Positions 36,112-45,458 of a stretch of DNA of 64,000 nucleotides are shown here, piece by piece. The first letter of the stretch is position 1. Every line of letters begins with the position of its first letter. Under the pieces are notes generated by a model. The model made no database searches. It was not told the origin of the DNA and worked only from the letters and a program-made list of their open reading frames with translations. Source of the DNA: Peptidiphaga gingivicola. Its GTDB lineage: Bacteria; Actinomycetota; Actinomycetes; Actinomycetales; Actinomycetaceae. The stretch lies in the NCBI RefSeq assembly GCF_001652275.1, contig NZ_LVZK01000003.1:310001-374000 (forward strand), read 5' to 3'. The position numbers and the translations under genes were made by a program.

Positions 36112-38187
36112 ATGGCATACAGTGAGCGAACACCGATATTTGACGGCAACGATCCGAAGACGCGAGTTCAAGACGACCTCTTTCGCGCCGTCAACGGCGG
36201 ATGGATGGAAACGACCGAGATTCCCGAAGACCTTCCGTGGATTGGCAGCTTCGTCGAACTGGTCCTTCAAGCGGAAAAGCACGTGAGGGAGATCATCGAG
36301 GACCTCGCGAAGTCTGAAGAAACCGACGCGCATCCGGGCACGCACGCCCAGCGCGACGGCGCCGTTCAGACGAATGAAAATGCCAAGCAAAGCGGCGAAA
36401 CGCACAAAGACGCACACAAAATCGGGGCCTTCTTCTCCTCGTGGATGAACGTCGACGCTCTGAATGCCAAGGGAACCGCTCCTTTGCGGGCCGACCTCGC
36501 CCCGGTCGAGGCCGCAACGGACCGCGAGGGCCTCGCGCACGTCGTCGGCGAACTCCGGGCCGCGGGAGTGCCGACCTTCTTCAACTGGGACATCGACGCC
36601 GATCTGGCGGACCCCGACAGATACGTCGCCTTCTTCGAACAATCCGGCCTCGGCCTTCCCGACGAGGCGTACTACCGCGAGGAACAGCATGCCGAAACCT
36701 TGGCCAAGTACTCGGATTTCGTGCCGAAGCTCCTAGCCCTCGGCTACGGCCTGAGCGAGGAGGCGGCGCGAGCCCAGGCCGACGTCGTCCTTCGCTTGGA
36801 AACCGCGATCGCCTCCGCCCACATGAACGTCGTCGACGCGCGCGACGCCGACAAACTCAACAATCCGTTCGTCTGGGCCGATTTCGTCGATTCCGCGCCT
36901 GGATTCGCCTGGAACGCCGCGTTGGCGGGCGCCAAGATGCCGTTGGACGGCTCCTCCGACGTGATCGTCATGCAGCCGCACGCTTTGCGCGAAGCCGCGC
37001 GCCTGTGGGCAGAAACCCCGCTTGCCGACCTCAAGGCTTACACGCGCTGGTGTATTTTGCGCTCGCGGGCGAGCCTGCTCACCGAGGAGATCGACCGCGC
37101 GAACTTCGACTTCTACGGCAGAGTGCTGCGCGGAACCGCCCAGCAGCGCGAGCGGTGGAAGCGCGGGGTCGCCGTCGTCGAGGACGCGCTCGGCGAGGCC
37201 CTGGGAAGAGAGTACGTCGCCCGGCATTTCCCTCCCGAACACAAGGAAAAGATGCTCCAGCTGGTCGGCGACCTGCTGGAGGCCTACCGCCGATCGATCT
37301 CTGCCCTCGATTGGATGGGCGAAGAAACCAAGGTCCGCGCGCTGGAGAAGGTCTCCTCGTTCGTCGCCAAGATCGGATACCCGGACAAGTGGCGGGATTA
37401 CTCGGGCCTCGCCGTCGGCGACGATCTCGTGGAGAACGTGCGCGCCTCCGAGCGATTCAACACGGCCTTCGAATTCGCCAAACTCGGCAAACTCGGCAAG
37501 CCGATGGACCGTTCCGAATGGCGCATGACTCCGCAGACTGTCAACGCCTACTACTACCCTGTGTGGAACGAGATCGTCTTCCCAGCCGCCATCCTCCAAT
37601 TTCCCTTCTTCGACCCCGAACGCGACGCGGCCCTCAACTACGGCGCGATCGGAGCGGTCATCGGCCACGAGATCGGCCACGGATTCGACGACCAGGGTTC
37701 AAAATTCGACGCCGACGGGCGGATGAGCAATTGGTGGACCGACGCCGACCGCGCCGCCTTCGAAGAACGCACCGGCGCGCTCGTCGCCCAATACGACGCC
37801 TACATCCCGGCCGAGCTCGGCCCCGACGGGCCGCACGTCAACGGCCACCTGACCCTGGGCGAAAACATCGGCGACCTCGGCGGCCTGTCCATCGCCCTCA
37901 AAGCCTACGAAATCGCCCTCGAACGCGAAGGAAAAACCCTCGACGACGCCGAGGTCCTCGACGGACACACGGCCGCCCAGCGCTTCTTCCTCTCCTACGC
38001 CCGGTCCTGGCGGGAGAAAATGAGGCGAGAGTTCCTCGAAACGACCGTGGCGACAGACGAGCATCCGCCGAGCGAGTTTCGCGCCAACGGGGTGGTTAAG
38101 AACATCGACGCCTTCGCCGAAGCCTTCGGCCTCCAACCCGGCGACGCCCTCTACCTGCCGCCCGAGGAGCGCGTGCGCATCTGGTAA
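36112..38187 (+). CDS. M13 family zinc metallopeptidase (PepO/neprilysin-like), copy 1
   Basis: 691 aa. The N-terminal helical domain (Peptidase_M13_N) starts with QDDLFRAVNGGWM. The catalytic domain has NAYYYPVWNEIVFPAAILQ, the zinc site VIGHEIGHGFDD (HExxH, about residue 520), and ENIGDLGG with the third ligand Glu. No signal peptide, so an intracellular oligopeptidase as in PepO. An Asn/Lys/His-rich insertion (about 65-105) is absent from copy 2. The second half is almost identical in DNA to the copy at 38363 (long identical runs at about 37150-37330 and 37540-38190), indicating duplication with gene conversion. ATG behind TAGGAT plus 6 bases, no Shine-Dalgarno. Confidence 0.93.
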   Translation: MAYSERTPIFDGNDPKTRVQDDLFRAVNGGWMETTEIPEDLPWIGSFVELVLQAEKHVREIIEDLAKSEETDAHPGTHAQRDGAVQTNENAKQSGETHKDAHKIGAFFSSWMNVDALNAKGTAPLRADLAPVEAATDREGLAHVVGELRAAGVPTFFNWDIDADLADPDRYVAFFEQSGLGLPDEAYYREEQHAETLAKYSDFVPKLLALGYGLSEEAARAQADVVLRLETAIASAHMNVVDARDADKLNNPFVWADFVDSAPGFAWNAALAGAKMPLDGSSDVIVMQPHALREAARLWAETPLADLKAYTRWCILRSRASLLTEEIDRANFDFYGRVLRGTAQQRERWKRGVAVVEDALGEALGREYVARHFPPEHKEKMLQLVGDLLEAYRRSISALDWMGEETKVRALEKVSSFVAKIGYPDKWRDYSGLAVGDDLVENVRASERFNTAFEFAKLGKLGKPMDRSEWRMTPQTVNAYYYPVWNEIVFPAAILQFPFFDPERDAALNYGAIGAVIGHEIGHGFDDQGSKFDADGRMSNWWTDADRAAFEERTGALVAQYDAYIPAELGPDGPHVNGHLTLGENIGDLGGLSIALKAYEIALEREGKTLDDAEVLDGHTAAQRFFLSYARSWREKMRREFLETTVATDEHPPSEFRANGVVKNIDAFAEAFGLQPGDALYLPPEERVRIW

Positions 38188-38245
38188 GCGCTGCAACCCG
38201 GCCCAGGCGGCGGACGCTGCGCCCCACCTTGACGGCAGACGCCGT

Positions 38246-38295
38246 GCGCGTGACAACTTAGCGGAACACTGCGCATGACAATTAGTGGAAAACAC
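38246..38295 (+). repeat. Two degenerate 25-bp tandem units between the M13 genes
   Basis: Units at 38246-38270 and 38271-38295 both run GCGCrTGACAAyTTAG (with an indel) then GGAAnACac. They lie in the 175-bp spacer between the two M13 peptidase genes. Confidence 0.6.
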
Positions 38296-38362
38296 CGCGC
38301 GCATTGCGCAATGTCCGCGCGGCGAATTCGCCTGGGCAGACGGGCTCTGGGACACTACTCTC

Positions 38363-40348
38363 ATGTCCAACGAAACCCTCGCCCGCGTCCTCGACGGCGC
38401 GGACCCCGCTGTCCGAATGCAAGACGACCTGTTCCGCGCGGTGAACGGCGCGTGGATACGAGACAAGGAGATACCTGCCGACCTCGCATCTTACGGCTCC
38501 TTCGTCAAGCTTCGGCTCGAATCGGAAGCGAATGTGCGGGCAATCATCGAAGACCTCGCGTCAGGCGAGCAGGAAGGGGACGCCAAGAAGATATCCGACC
38601 TCTTCTCTTCCTGGATGGACACGGACACGCTCAACCGGCTGGGCGTGGCTCCGTTGGGCAAAGACCTTGAGCTCGTCGAGGCTGCCTCGAGCCACGACGA
38701 ACTCGCCGAAGCCGTCGGCTCGCTCATGGCCACCGGCGTTGCATCGTTCTTCTCCGTAGGCGTCGGCACCGACATCAACGACCCCAGCCGGTACGTGACA
38801 TTCCTGGGGCAGTCCGGCCTCGGCCTCCCCGACGAGGCCTACTACCGCGAGGAACAGCATGCCGAAACCCTCGCCAAGTACACAGATTTCGTTCCGAGCC
38901 TCCTGGAGCTCAGCGGGATCCGCCCAGCCGCTTCCGCCGCGTCGGACGCCGCCGCCGCGTTGCGCCTGGAGGCGGAATTCGCCTCGACGCACATGACGCT
39001 CGTCGAGCGGCGCGATCCCGAGAAATACAACAATCCCTTCGCATGGTCCGACTTCGTCGAATCGGCGCCCGGCTTCGCATGGGAGAAGGCGCTGAGGGCC
39101 GCGGGCGCCCCCATGGAGACGATCGACTCCTTGCTTGTCTCAACCCCGCGCACGCTCACAACGTCGGCGGCGATATGGGCGCGCACCGACCTCGCCGACC
39201 TCAAGGCTTACACTCGCTGGCGCGTTCTCCGTGCGAGGGCCACGTTCCTCACCGAGGAGATCGACCGCGCGAACTTCGACTTCTACGGCAAGGTGCTGGC
39301 GGGGTCCACCGAGCAGCGCGAGCGGTGGAAGCGCGGGGTCGCCGTCGTCGAGGACGCGCTCGGCGAGGCCCTGGGAAGAGAGTACGTCGCCCGGCATTTC
39401 CCTCCCGAACACAAGGAAAAGATGCTCCAGCTGGTCGGCGACCTGCTGGAGGCCTACCGCCGATCGATCTCTGCCCTCGACTGGATGGGCGAAGAAACCA
39501 AGGCCAGAGCCCTGGCGAAAGTGGACGCTTTCTCGCTCAAGATCGGATACCCCGACGAGTGGCGGGATTACTCAGATCTGAAGATGGGCGAGGACCTCGT
39601 CGACAACATTCGCGCCGCAAACAGGTGGGAAAACGCAAGGGACTTCGCCAAGCTCGGCAAGCCGATGGACCGTTCCGAATGGCTGATGTTTCCGCAGACT
39701 GTCAACGCCTACTACTATCCCGTGTGGAACGAGATCGTCTTCCCAGCCGCCATCCTCCAATTTCCCTTCTTCGACCCCGAACGCGACGCCGCTTTGAACT
39801 ACGGCGCGATCGGGGCGGTCATCGGCCACGAGATCGGCCACGGATTCGACGATCGAGGATCGAGGTTCGACGCCGACGGCGCCATCCGCAATTGGTGGAC
39901 CGACGCCGACCGCGCCGCCTTCGAGGAACGCACTCGCGCCCTGGTCGCCCAGTATGACGCTTACATCCCGGCCGAGCTCGGCCCCGACGGGCCGCACGTC
40001 AACGGACGCCTGACCCTGGGCGAAAACATCGGCGACCTCGGCGGCCTGTCCATCGCCCTCAAAGCCTACGAAATCGCCCTCGAACGCGAAGGAAAAACCC
40101 TCGACGACGCCGACGTCATCGACGGACACACGGCCGCCCAGCGCTTCTTCCTTTCCTGGGCGCGGGCGTGGCGATCCAAGAGCCGGGTGGAAAGAGCGGA
40201 GACGCAACTGGCCACCGACCCTCATTCGCCTCAGGAATTCCGCACCAACGGAGTGGTTAAGAACATCGACGCCTTCGCCGAGGCCTTCGGCCTCCAACCC
40301 GGCGACGCCCTCTACCTGCCGCCCGAGGAACGCGTGCGCATCTGGTAG
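38363..40348 (+). CDS. M13 family zinc metallopeptidase (PepO/neprilysin-like), copy 2
   Basis: 661 aa. Same layout as its neighbour: QDDLFRAVNGAWI start, zinc site VIGHEIGHGFDD, ENIGDLGG, and the identical C-terminus VKNIDAFAEAFGLQPGDALYLPPEERVRIW. The N-terminal 300 residues are clearly diverged from copy 1, while the rest is nearly identical at the DNA level. The start at 38363 aligns with copy 1; the frame is open 26 codons further up, but those residues look non-coding. No Shine-Dalgarno; GACACT lies 6 bases before the ATG. Probably intracellular peptide turnover. Confidence 0.93.
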   Translation: MSNETLARVLDGADPAVRMQDDLFRAVNGAWIRDKEIPADLASYGSFVKLRLESEANVRAIIEDLASGEQEGDAKKISDLFSSWMDTDTLNRLGVAPLGKDLELVEAASSHDELAEAVGSLMATGVASFFSVGVGTDINDPSRYVTFLGQSGLGLPDEAYYREEQHAETLAKYTDFVPSLLELSGIRPAASAASDAAAALRLEAEFASTHMTLVERRDPEKYNNPFAWSDFVESAPGFAWEKALRAAGAPMETIDSLLVSTPRTLTTSAAIWARTDLADLKAYTRWRVLRARATFLTEEIDRANFDFYGKVLAGSTEQRERWKRGVAVVEDALGEALGREYVARHFPPEHKEKMLQLVGDLLEAYRRSISALDWMGEETKARALAKVDAFSLKIGYPDEWRDYSDLKMGEDLVDNIRAANRWENARDFAKLGKPMDRSEWLMFPQTVNAYYYPVWNEIVFPAAILQFPFFDPERDAALNYGAIGAVIGHEIGHGFDDRGSRFDADGAIRNWWTDADRAAFEERTRALVAQYDAYIPAELGPDGPHVNGRLTLGENIGDLGGLSIALKAYEIALEREGKTLDDADVIDGHTAAQRFFLSWARAWRSKSRVERAETQLATDPHSPQEFRTNGVVKNIDAFAEAFGLQPGDALYLPPEERVRIW

Positions 40349-40389
40349 GAGCGACCGCCTCTGATGGCGCGCCTGCCTCCGGTGAGTGC

Positions 40390-40434
40390 GCGTCCGTTGA
40401 CCGCGTCCGTTGACCGTGTGCGCATCCGCTGACC
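40390..40434 (+). repeat. 13-bp tandem repeats between M13 copy 2 and the aztD fragment
   Basis: GCGTCCGTTGACC occurs at 40390-40402 and 40403-40415 (perfect tandem), and as GCATCCGCTGACC at 40422-40434. They lie immediately before the aztD-like fragment. Confidence 0.85.
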
Positions 40435-40440
40435 GCGTGC

Positions 40441-41292
40441 GTGTTTCGTGAGCGCAGCCAAGAAGTCTCTTCGCTCAAGCCGCGCCTTGTCGTCTCCTAC
40501 GACGGCGGGCTTCTCACCCTCGACGGCGCAACGGGCAAGGTTCTGGCGGACGTCAAAAGGGGCGGTTTCCTCCGTCTGAACCCTGCGGGCGACGGCCGCC
40601 ACGTCGTCGTCTCAGACGGCGACGTCTTCCGGCTCTTCGACGTCGGCCTCATTGCGGAGCGACACGAGGACCACTACCACTACTACGTCGACTCCCCCAG
40701 GCTCACGTCCGCGCGAATCAAAGCGCCCAAAGCCGGGCACGTCGTCAACCACGCCGGGCGCACGTCCCTATTCTCCGACGGCGACGGCACAGTCCAGACG
40801 TTCGCAGCAGACGCCCTCAAGGACGGGAAGCTCGACCCTTCGGAAATCAAGGCGTTCAAAGGAGGAGACGCCCACCACGGGGTCGCCGTGCCGCTGTCCA
40901 ACGGCAACATGCTGACAACGAAGGGAACCGAGAAGGAGCGCCACACGATCCAGGAGGTCGATCCGAGCGGCAAGGTCGTGGCGGAAACAACGGATTGCCC
41001 GGGAGTCCACGGGGAGGCGGCGGCCCAGTCCAACGCAAACGGCGACGTCGTCTCCTTCGGCTGCACAAACGGCCCGGTCGTCTACCGGGACGGGGCCTTC
41101 TACAAGGTCCCCGTCCCCGAGGCCTACCAGCGATCCGGCAACCAATTCGGCTCCCCCTCCTCGCCCTATGTGCTCGCCGACTACAAGACGGTCAAGCCGG
41201 CCGAAGGCGCGGAAGGCGTGACCGAAAGGCCGACCTCGGCGGGAATCATCGACACGGCGAGCGGCAAGCCCGACGCCGGGTCGAAGAGATAG
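40441..41292 (+). pseudogene. AztD-like zinc metallochaperone, truncated at both ends
   Basis: 283 codons from a GTG at 40441. The protein matches the first blades of the AztD beta-propeller: RLVVSYDGGLLTLDGATGKVLAD, LNPAGDGRHVVVSDGD, the His-rich EDHYHYYVDSPRL zinc loop, GHVVNHAGRTSLF and CPGVHGEAAAQ. Full AztD proteins (about 400 aa) are secreted and end with further blades. Here there is no signal peptide and the reading frame ends soon after IIDTASGK, inside a run of 20-bp repeats. No aztABC genes are nearby. It looks like a leftover of a zinc-import locus; a short expressed protein cannot be excluded. Confidence 0.75.
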
Positions 41293-41354
41293 GCGCCGGG
41301 CCGAAGCAACTGGCGGCAGGTCAAAGAAGCAGGCGCCGAGCCGAAGGAGTAGGC
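41275..41354 (+). repeat. Four tandem ~20-bp units at the 3' end of the aztD fragment
   Basis: Units of the form GCCGGGyCGAAGnAnnnGGC start at 41275, 41295, 41316 and 41335. The first contains the stop codon of the fragment (41290-41292). The lost end of aztD may have been removed by slippage or recombination here. Confidence 0.75.
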
Positions 41355-41382
41355 GAAGCCGACGAGGAGAAGAACGACGGGG

Positions 41383-41425
41383 AAAGCGGGGCCCGCGCGC
41401 CAAGTGCGCGATACCCCGCTTTTCT
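41383..41425 (+). terminator. Terminator before pepN
   Basis: AAAGCGGGG (41383-41391) pairs with CCCCGCTTT (41414-41422), with an inner CGCGC/GCGCG helix, followed by TCTC. It closes the aztD-fragment transcript or read-through from the M13 genes. Confidence 0.75.
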
Positions 41426-41473
41426 CTTCGCACAAAACGCGTACCCTTGTAACGGACAACCTGCCCGAGACTC

Positions 41474-41507
41474 GGCGTCGGACCGACTAACTTGGCGTCG
41501 GACCGAC
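41474..41507 (+). repeat. 14-bp direct repeat upstream of pepN
   Basis: GGCGTCGGACCGAC at 41474-41487 and 41494-41507, 20 bp apart, 35 bp before the pepN ATG. Confidence 0.8.
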
Positions 41508-41541
41508 CGTTCGATCACACTGACTACTCGAAAGGACATTC

Positions 41542-44097
41542 ATGCCAGGGACCAACCTCACCCGCGACGAAGCAGCAAAGCGCTCTAGCCAGATCCAGAC
41601 GGACTCGTATCGCATCTACCTCGATTTGGCGACGGGGTCGGAAACGACCTTCGTCTCGATCACAGAAATCGACTTCACTGCGGAAGCGGGGGCTTCGACG
41701 TTCCTCGACATCGTGGCCGAATCAGTGAACAAGGCAGTTCTCAACGGGAACGTGCTCGACGTCAACGCCTTTGCCGACTCCCGCCTCCCGCTCGATGACC
41801 TCGCGCCGAACAACACCGTTCGCATAGAGGCGACGATGAACTATTCGCGCACCGGCGAGGGCCTGCACCGCTACGTCGATCCGGCCGACGGCGAGGTTTA
41901 CCTTTACTCGCAATTCGAGGTGGCCGACGCCAGGCGCGTCTTCGCCTGCTTCGAGCAGCCTGACCTCAAAGCGGATTTCTCTTTGACGGTCGACGCGCCC
42001 GATTCTTGGACCGTGTTGTCCAATTCCCCTTCGCCCGAGCCGGTTGCCACACGCGAAGGCATTTTCACCTGGCCGTTCACGCCCACCGAGCGCATATCCA
42101 CCTACCTCGTATCGATCATCGCCGGCCCCTACGCGAGCGTGAAAGGCGACGTCTATCATTCGGTGGACGGCCGCGAGATCCCTCTGGGCATTTGGGCACG
42201 CAAGTCGCTCATCGAGTACGTCGACGCCGATGAGATCTACGAAGTCACGAAGCAGGGCTTCGAATTCTACGAGGCCAACTACGGGTTCCCCTACCCGTTC
42301 CGCAAGTACGATCAGATCTTCTGCCCGGAGTACAACGCGGGCGCGATGGAGCATCCCGGCAACGTGACGTTGGTCGAGTCCTACATCTTCCGCACGAAGC
42401 CGACCGGCGCGCTCATCGACCGCCGGGTCATCACAATCCTCCACGAGCAGGCGCACATGTGGTTCGGCGACCTGGTGACGATGAAGTGGTGGGACGATCT
42501 GTGGCTCAACGAGTCCTTCGCCGAGTTCATGAGCCACCTGGCCGCAGTGAAGAACACGCGGTGGAAGGACGCCTGGGTGACCTTCCTGGCCTCGGAGAAG
42601 TCGGGGGCCATTCAGCAGGACCTCCTCCCCTCCACGCACCCTGTGGCAGCCGACATCCGCGACATCGAGGACGTGCTGGTCAACTTCGATCAGATCACCT
42701 ACGGCAAGGGCGCCTCCGTGCTCAAGCAGCTCGTGGCGTGGGTGGGGCTGGAGGAGTTCCTCGCCGGGGTGCGCTCCTACATCGCCAAGTACGCGTGGGG
42801 CAACGCCACGCTGGCCGATCTTTTGGCCGAGTTGGAGGCGACGTCGGGCCGCGACCTTTCGCGCTGGACGAAGGTGTGGCTCCAAGAGGCGGGCGCCAAC
42901 GTCCTCTCCCCCGAGATCGTCGAGAAGGGCGGCGTCGTCGAATCCTTCGCGATCCGCCAGGAGTCCGACGGGCGCTCCTCGCTGCGCCCCCACCGCATCG
43001 GCGTGGGCGGCTTCGACGTAATCGACGGGAAGCTCACCCGCACCTTCTCCGCCGAGCTGGACATCGACGGCGGCCTCACGGAAGTGCCCGAACTCGCGGG
43101 CGCCAAGCGGCCTGCGTTAATCTTGGTCAACGACGAGGATTTGGCGTACGCAAAGATTCGCCTGGACGAGAAGTCGCTGGCCACCGCCGTCGAGCATCTC
43201 GACGCTTTCGAGGATCGCCTGGCGCGGACCAGCGTGGTTTTCGCCGCTTGGGATATGTGCCGCGACGGCCTCATGAGCGCCACCGACTATGCCAACATCG
43301 TCCTTAAGGCGCTGCCCGACGAAACGGACGGCACCGTCTTGCGCTTCATTCTCGGCCAGCTCGCGACGGCGGTGACCGTCTACTCCGACCCCGCCAATCG
43401 CGAGACCCTTCACAACGCCGTCGCCTCGCGCATCTTCGAGATTCTCGAGGGGGCCGAACCCGGCTCCGACAACCAGCTTCAGGTAGCTTCGGCCGCCATG
43501 CGCCTGGCGAAGACGGAGGAGCAGCTCGATCGCATCGCCGGATGGCTGGAGGGCGAGAGCTTGCCCGAGGGATACGTGGTCGACGCCGAGGTCCGCTGGG
43601 GAATCGTCATAGCGTTGGCCGCCGCGGGTCGCATCGGCGAGGCCGAAATCGCCGAGGAGTACGCCAAGGATTCGACCTCCTACGGTCAGATCTTCTCGGC
43701 TCAGGCGCGCGGAGCCCTGCCCGATCCCGCCGTCCGCGAGAAGGTGTGGAAGGAGATCACGGGAGACTTCGAATCCAACACCGTCCAGCGCAATCTCGCG
43801 CTCGGTTCCCGGCGTGCGACGCCGGAGTCGCTCGTCCCCTACGGGGCGCGCTACTACGAGGACGCGCGCGCCCAGTGGGATAACCATTCCGTGGAAATCG
43901 CACGCAACATGCTGGAGTACGCCTTCCCGATCGTCCTTGCCGGGCGCACGGATCTGGGCGTGGACATCGTCGCCTTGGGCGAGAAATGGCTGGAGGACAA
44001 CAAGGACGCCGCCCCCGCGTGCGTCCGCCTGGTTTCCGAGTCGGTCGACTCGGCCCAGCGCGCGGTGCGTGCACAGGCCGTCGACGCCGGAAAGTAG
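41542..44097 (+). CDS. pepN: Aminopeptidase N (M1 family)
   Basis: 851 aa. Cytosolic zinc aminopeptidase removing N-terminal residues from peptides. Exopeptidase motif YNAGAMEHPG (about 266-275; the usual GAMEN has His in place of Asn). Zinc site HEQAHMWFGDL with the downstream NESFAE glutamate (about 303-326). The catalytic Tyr region is followed by an ERAP1-like helical C-terminal domain. AAAGGA precedes the ATG at 41542. Monocistronic between two terminators. Length and domain order are normal; the H for N change in the exopeptidase motif is the only oddity and may be lineage specific. Confidence 0.95.
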   Translation: MPGTNLTRDEAAKRSSQIQTDSYRIYLDLATGSETTFVSITEIDFTAEAGASTFLDIVAESVNKAVLNGNVLDVNAFADSRLPLDDLAPNNTVRIEATMNYSRTGEGLHRYVDPADGEVYLYSQFEVADARRVFACFEQPDLKADFSLTVDAPDSWTVLSNSPSPEPVATREGIFTWPFTPTERISTYLVSIIAGPYASVKGDVYHSVDGREIPLGIWARKSLIEYVDADEIYEVTKQGFEFYEANYGFPYPFRKYDQIFCPEYNAGAMEHPGNVTLVESYIFRTKPTGALIDRRVITILHEQAHMWFGDLVTMKWWDDLWLNESFAEFMSHLAAVKNTRWKDAWVTFLASEKSGAIQQDLLPSTHPVAADIRDIEDVLVNFDQITYGKGASVLKQLVAWVGLEEFLAGVRSYIAKYAWGNATLADLLAELEATSGRDLSRWTKVWLQEAGANVLSPEIVEKGGVVESFAIRQESDGRSSLRPHRIGVGGFDVIDGKLTRTFSAELDIDGGLTEVPELAGAKRPALILVNDEDLAYAKIRLDEKSLATAVEHLDAFEDRLARTSVVFAAWDMCRDGLMSATDYANIVLKALPDETDGTVLRFILGQLATAVTVYSDPANRETLHNAVASRIFEILEGAEPGSDNQLQVASAAMRLAKTEEQLDRIAGWLEGESLPEGYVVDAEVRWGIVIALAAAGRIGEAEIAEEYAKDSTSYGQIFSAQARGALPDPAVREKVWKEITGDFESNTVQRNLALGSRRATPESLVPYGARYYEDARAQWDNHSVEIARNMLEYAFPIVLAGRTDLGVDIVALGEKWLEDNKDAAPACVRLVSESVDSAQRAVRAQAVDAGK

Positions 44098-44133
44098 GCG
44101 CCGACTCCGGCGATTTTGGACCGACGTCGTCAC

Positions 44134-44149
44134 TCGCCGACGTCGGCGA
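44134..44149. promoter_or_regulatory. Perfect 16-bp palindrome after pepN
   Basis: TCGCCGACGTCGGCGA is fully self-complementary. It lies 37 bp after pepN and upstream of the MTase gene. Could be part of the pepN 3' end or a protein-binding site. Confidence 0.35.
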
Positions 44150-44191
44150 ATGAGACTCGATCTGGCCAGTGAAGGAAGCTGACAGGCGAAA

Positions 44192-44220
44192 CGGGGCGGA
44201 CACGAGCGGCGTCCGCCCCG
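44192..44220. terminator. Hairpin between pepN and the methyltransferase gene
   Basis: CGGGGCGGAC and GTCCGCCCCG form a perfect 10-bp stem around a 9-base loop. There is no U tract. It probably ends the pepN transcript. Confidence 0.55.
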
Positions 44221-44273
44221 TCCGGGGTTGCTCTGCAGGAATGCCGAAAGTGAAGTGTGTCGGAGCCACCGGG

Positions 44274-44279
44274 TACGAT
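44274..44279 (+). promoter_or_regulatory. -10 box of a leaderless methyltransferase transcript
   Basis: TACGAT, then 7 bases, then the ATG at 44287. No Shine-Dalgarno sequence precedes the ATG; an in-frame GTG at 44257 lies upstream of this box and is therefore less likely as the start. Confidence 0.5.
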
Positions 44280-44286
44280 CCCGTCC

Positions 44287-45443
44287 ATGGAAAGAGTGGG
44301 CTCAATCGACAGCGCCACGCCCGGCGCCTTGGAGTTCTTCGCGGGGATCGGCCTGGCGCGCATCGGTTTGGAGGCCGCTGGGTTCCGTGTGACTTGGGCG
44401 AATGACTTCGATCCAGACAAGAAGGCGATGTACGAAGCCCAGTTCGAAGACGCGGGCGATCACGTCTTCGCCCTAGGGGACATCGGAAAGATCACGGCCG
44501 ACGAGCTCCCGAGAGACGCCGCGCTGGCCTGGGCCTCGTCGCCGTGCACGGACCTGTCGCTCGCCGGCGGGCGCGCAGGCCTAGCAGGCAACCAGTCGGG
44601 AACGTTCTGGCATTTCGTCCGTTTGCTTGAAGAACTGGAGGACGGCCGCCCTCAGATCGCGGTTCTTGAGAACCTCACCGGGCTTGCAACCTCGCACGGC
44701 GGCGATGATTTGATAGCCGCGATTAAAGCGTTCAACCGCCTCGGCTACTCGGTCGACGCGCTTGCCATCGACGCGCGTCGATTCCTGCCCCAGTCGCGCC
44801 CAAGGCTGTTCCTCGTCGGCGCGCAGACCCCCCGGCTGACTCCCCGGAACGTGATTTTGAGTTGCGGCCCGATTGGCTTCAGTGGATTTACGACGACAGC
44901 AGCTTGCAAACGCACCGCGCTCCCCTTCCGCTTCCCCCTGCTCCCCGAATCGACGGACTGCATCGTTCAGTCGAAGTCCTTCCCACAGACGACGACCGGT
45001 GGTGGAGCGACCAACGCAGGAAGTCCTTCGTGGCTTCGCTATCACCGGTTCAACGCGAACGATTGGATGTTCTTAAATCAGAAAAAGGTACAAAGTACCG
45101 CACCGCCTATCGAAGAACTAGAGGAGGAATTCCGGTGTGGGAGATGCGTCCCGATGATATTTCAGGATGCCTCAGAACCGCCCGCGGAGGCTCTTCCAAA
45201 CAAGCTGTGGTCAAGCTAGGCGACGGACGCATACAAATCCGGTGGATGACTCCGTTGGAGTATGCCAGGCTTATGGGTGCCGAAAACTATGATTTGAGCA
45301 AAGCCCGCACCAATCAAGCTTTGTTCGGCTTCGGTGACGCAGTGGCGGTGCCCGCGGTTACGTGGCTCGCAGAGAACTATCTGCTGCCCCTTCTGCGCGG
45401 CCAGCTGGCCGCAGACGCCGCCTTTTCCTCTGCCGCGCTATGA
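44287..45443 (+). pseudogene. DNA (cytosine-5) methyltransferase, interrupted by a -1 frameshift in a C6 tract
   Basis: Frame 1 (44287 to about 44830) encodes motif I ALEFFAGIGLARIGLEAAG, motif IV SSPCTDLSLAGG with the catalytic Cys, ENLTGL (motif VI) and RPRLFLVGAQT (motif VIII). It then goes out of register. A second frame carries on with SPERDFELRPDWLQWIYDD (target recognition region) and motifs IX-X (CLRTARGGSSKQ, MTPLEYARLMG, QALFGFGDAVAVPAVTWLAENYL) to the TGA at 45441. One extra C in the run CCCCCC (44828-44833) would restore a single 385-aa protein. The loss may be real, phase variable, or a sequencing error. vsr follows after 15 bp. Confidence 0.85.
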
Positions 45444-45458
45444 GAATAGACTCTTTAT

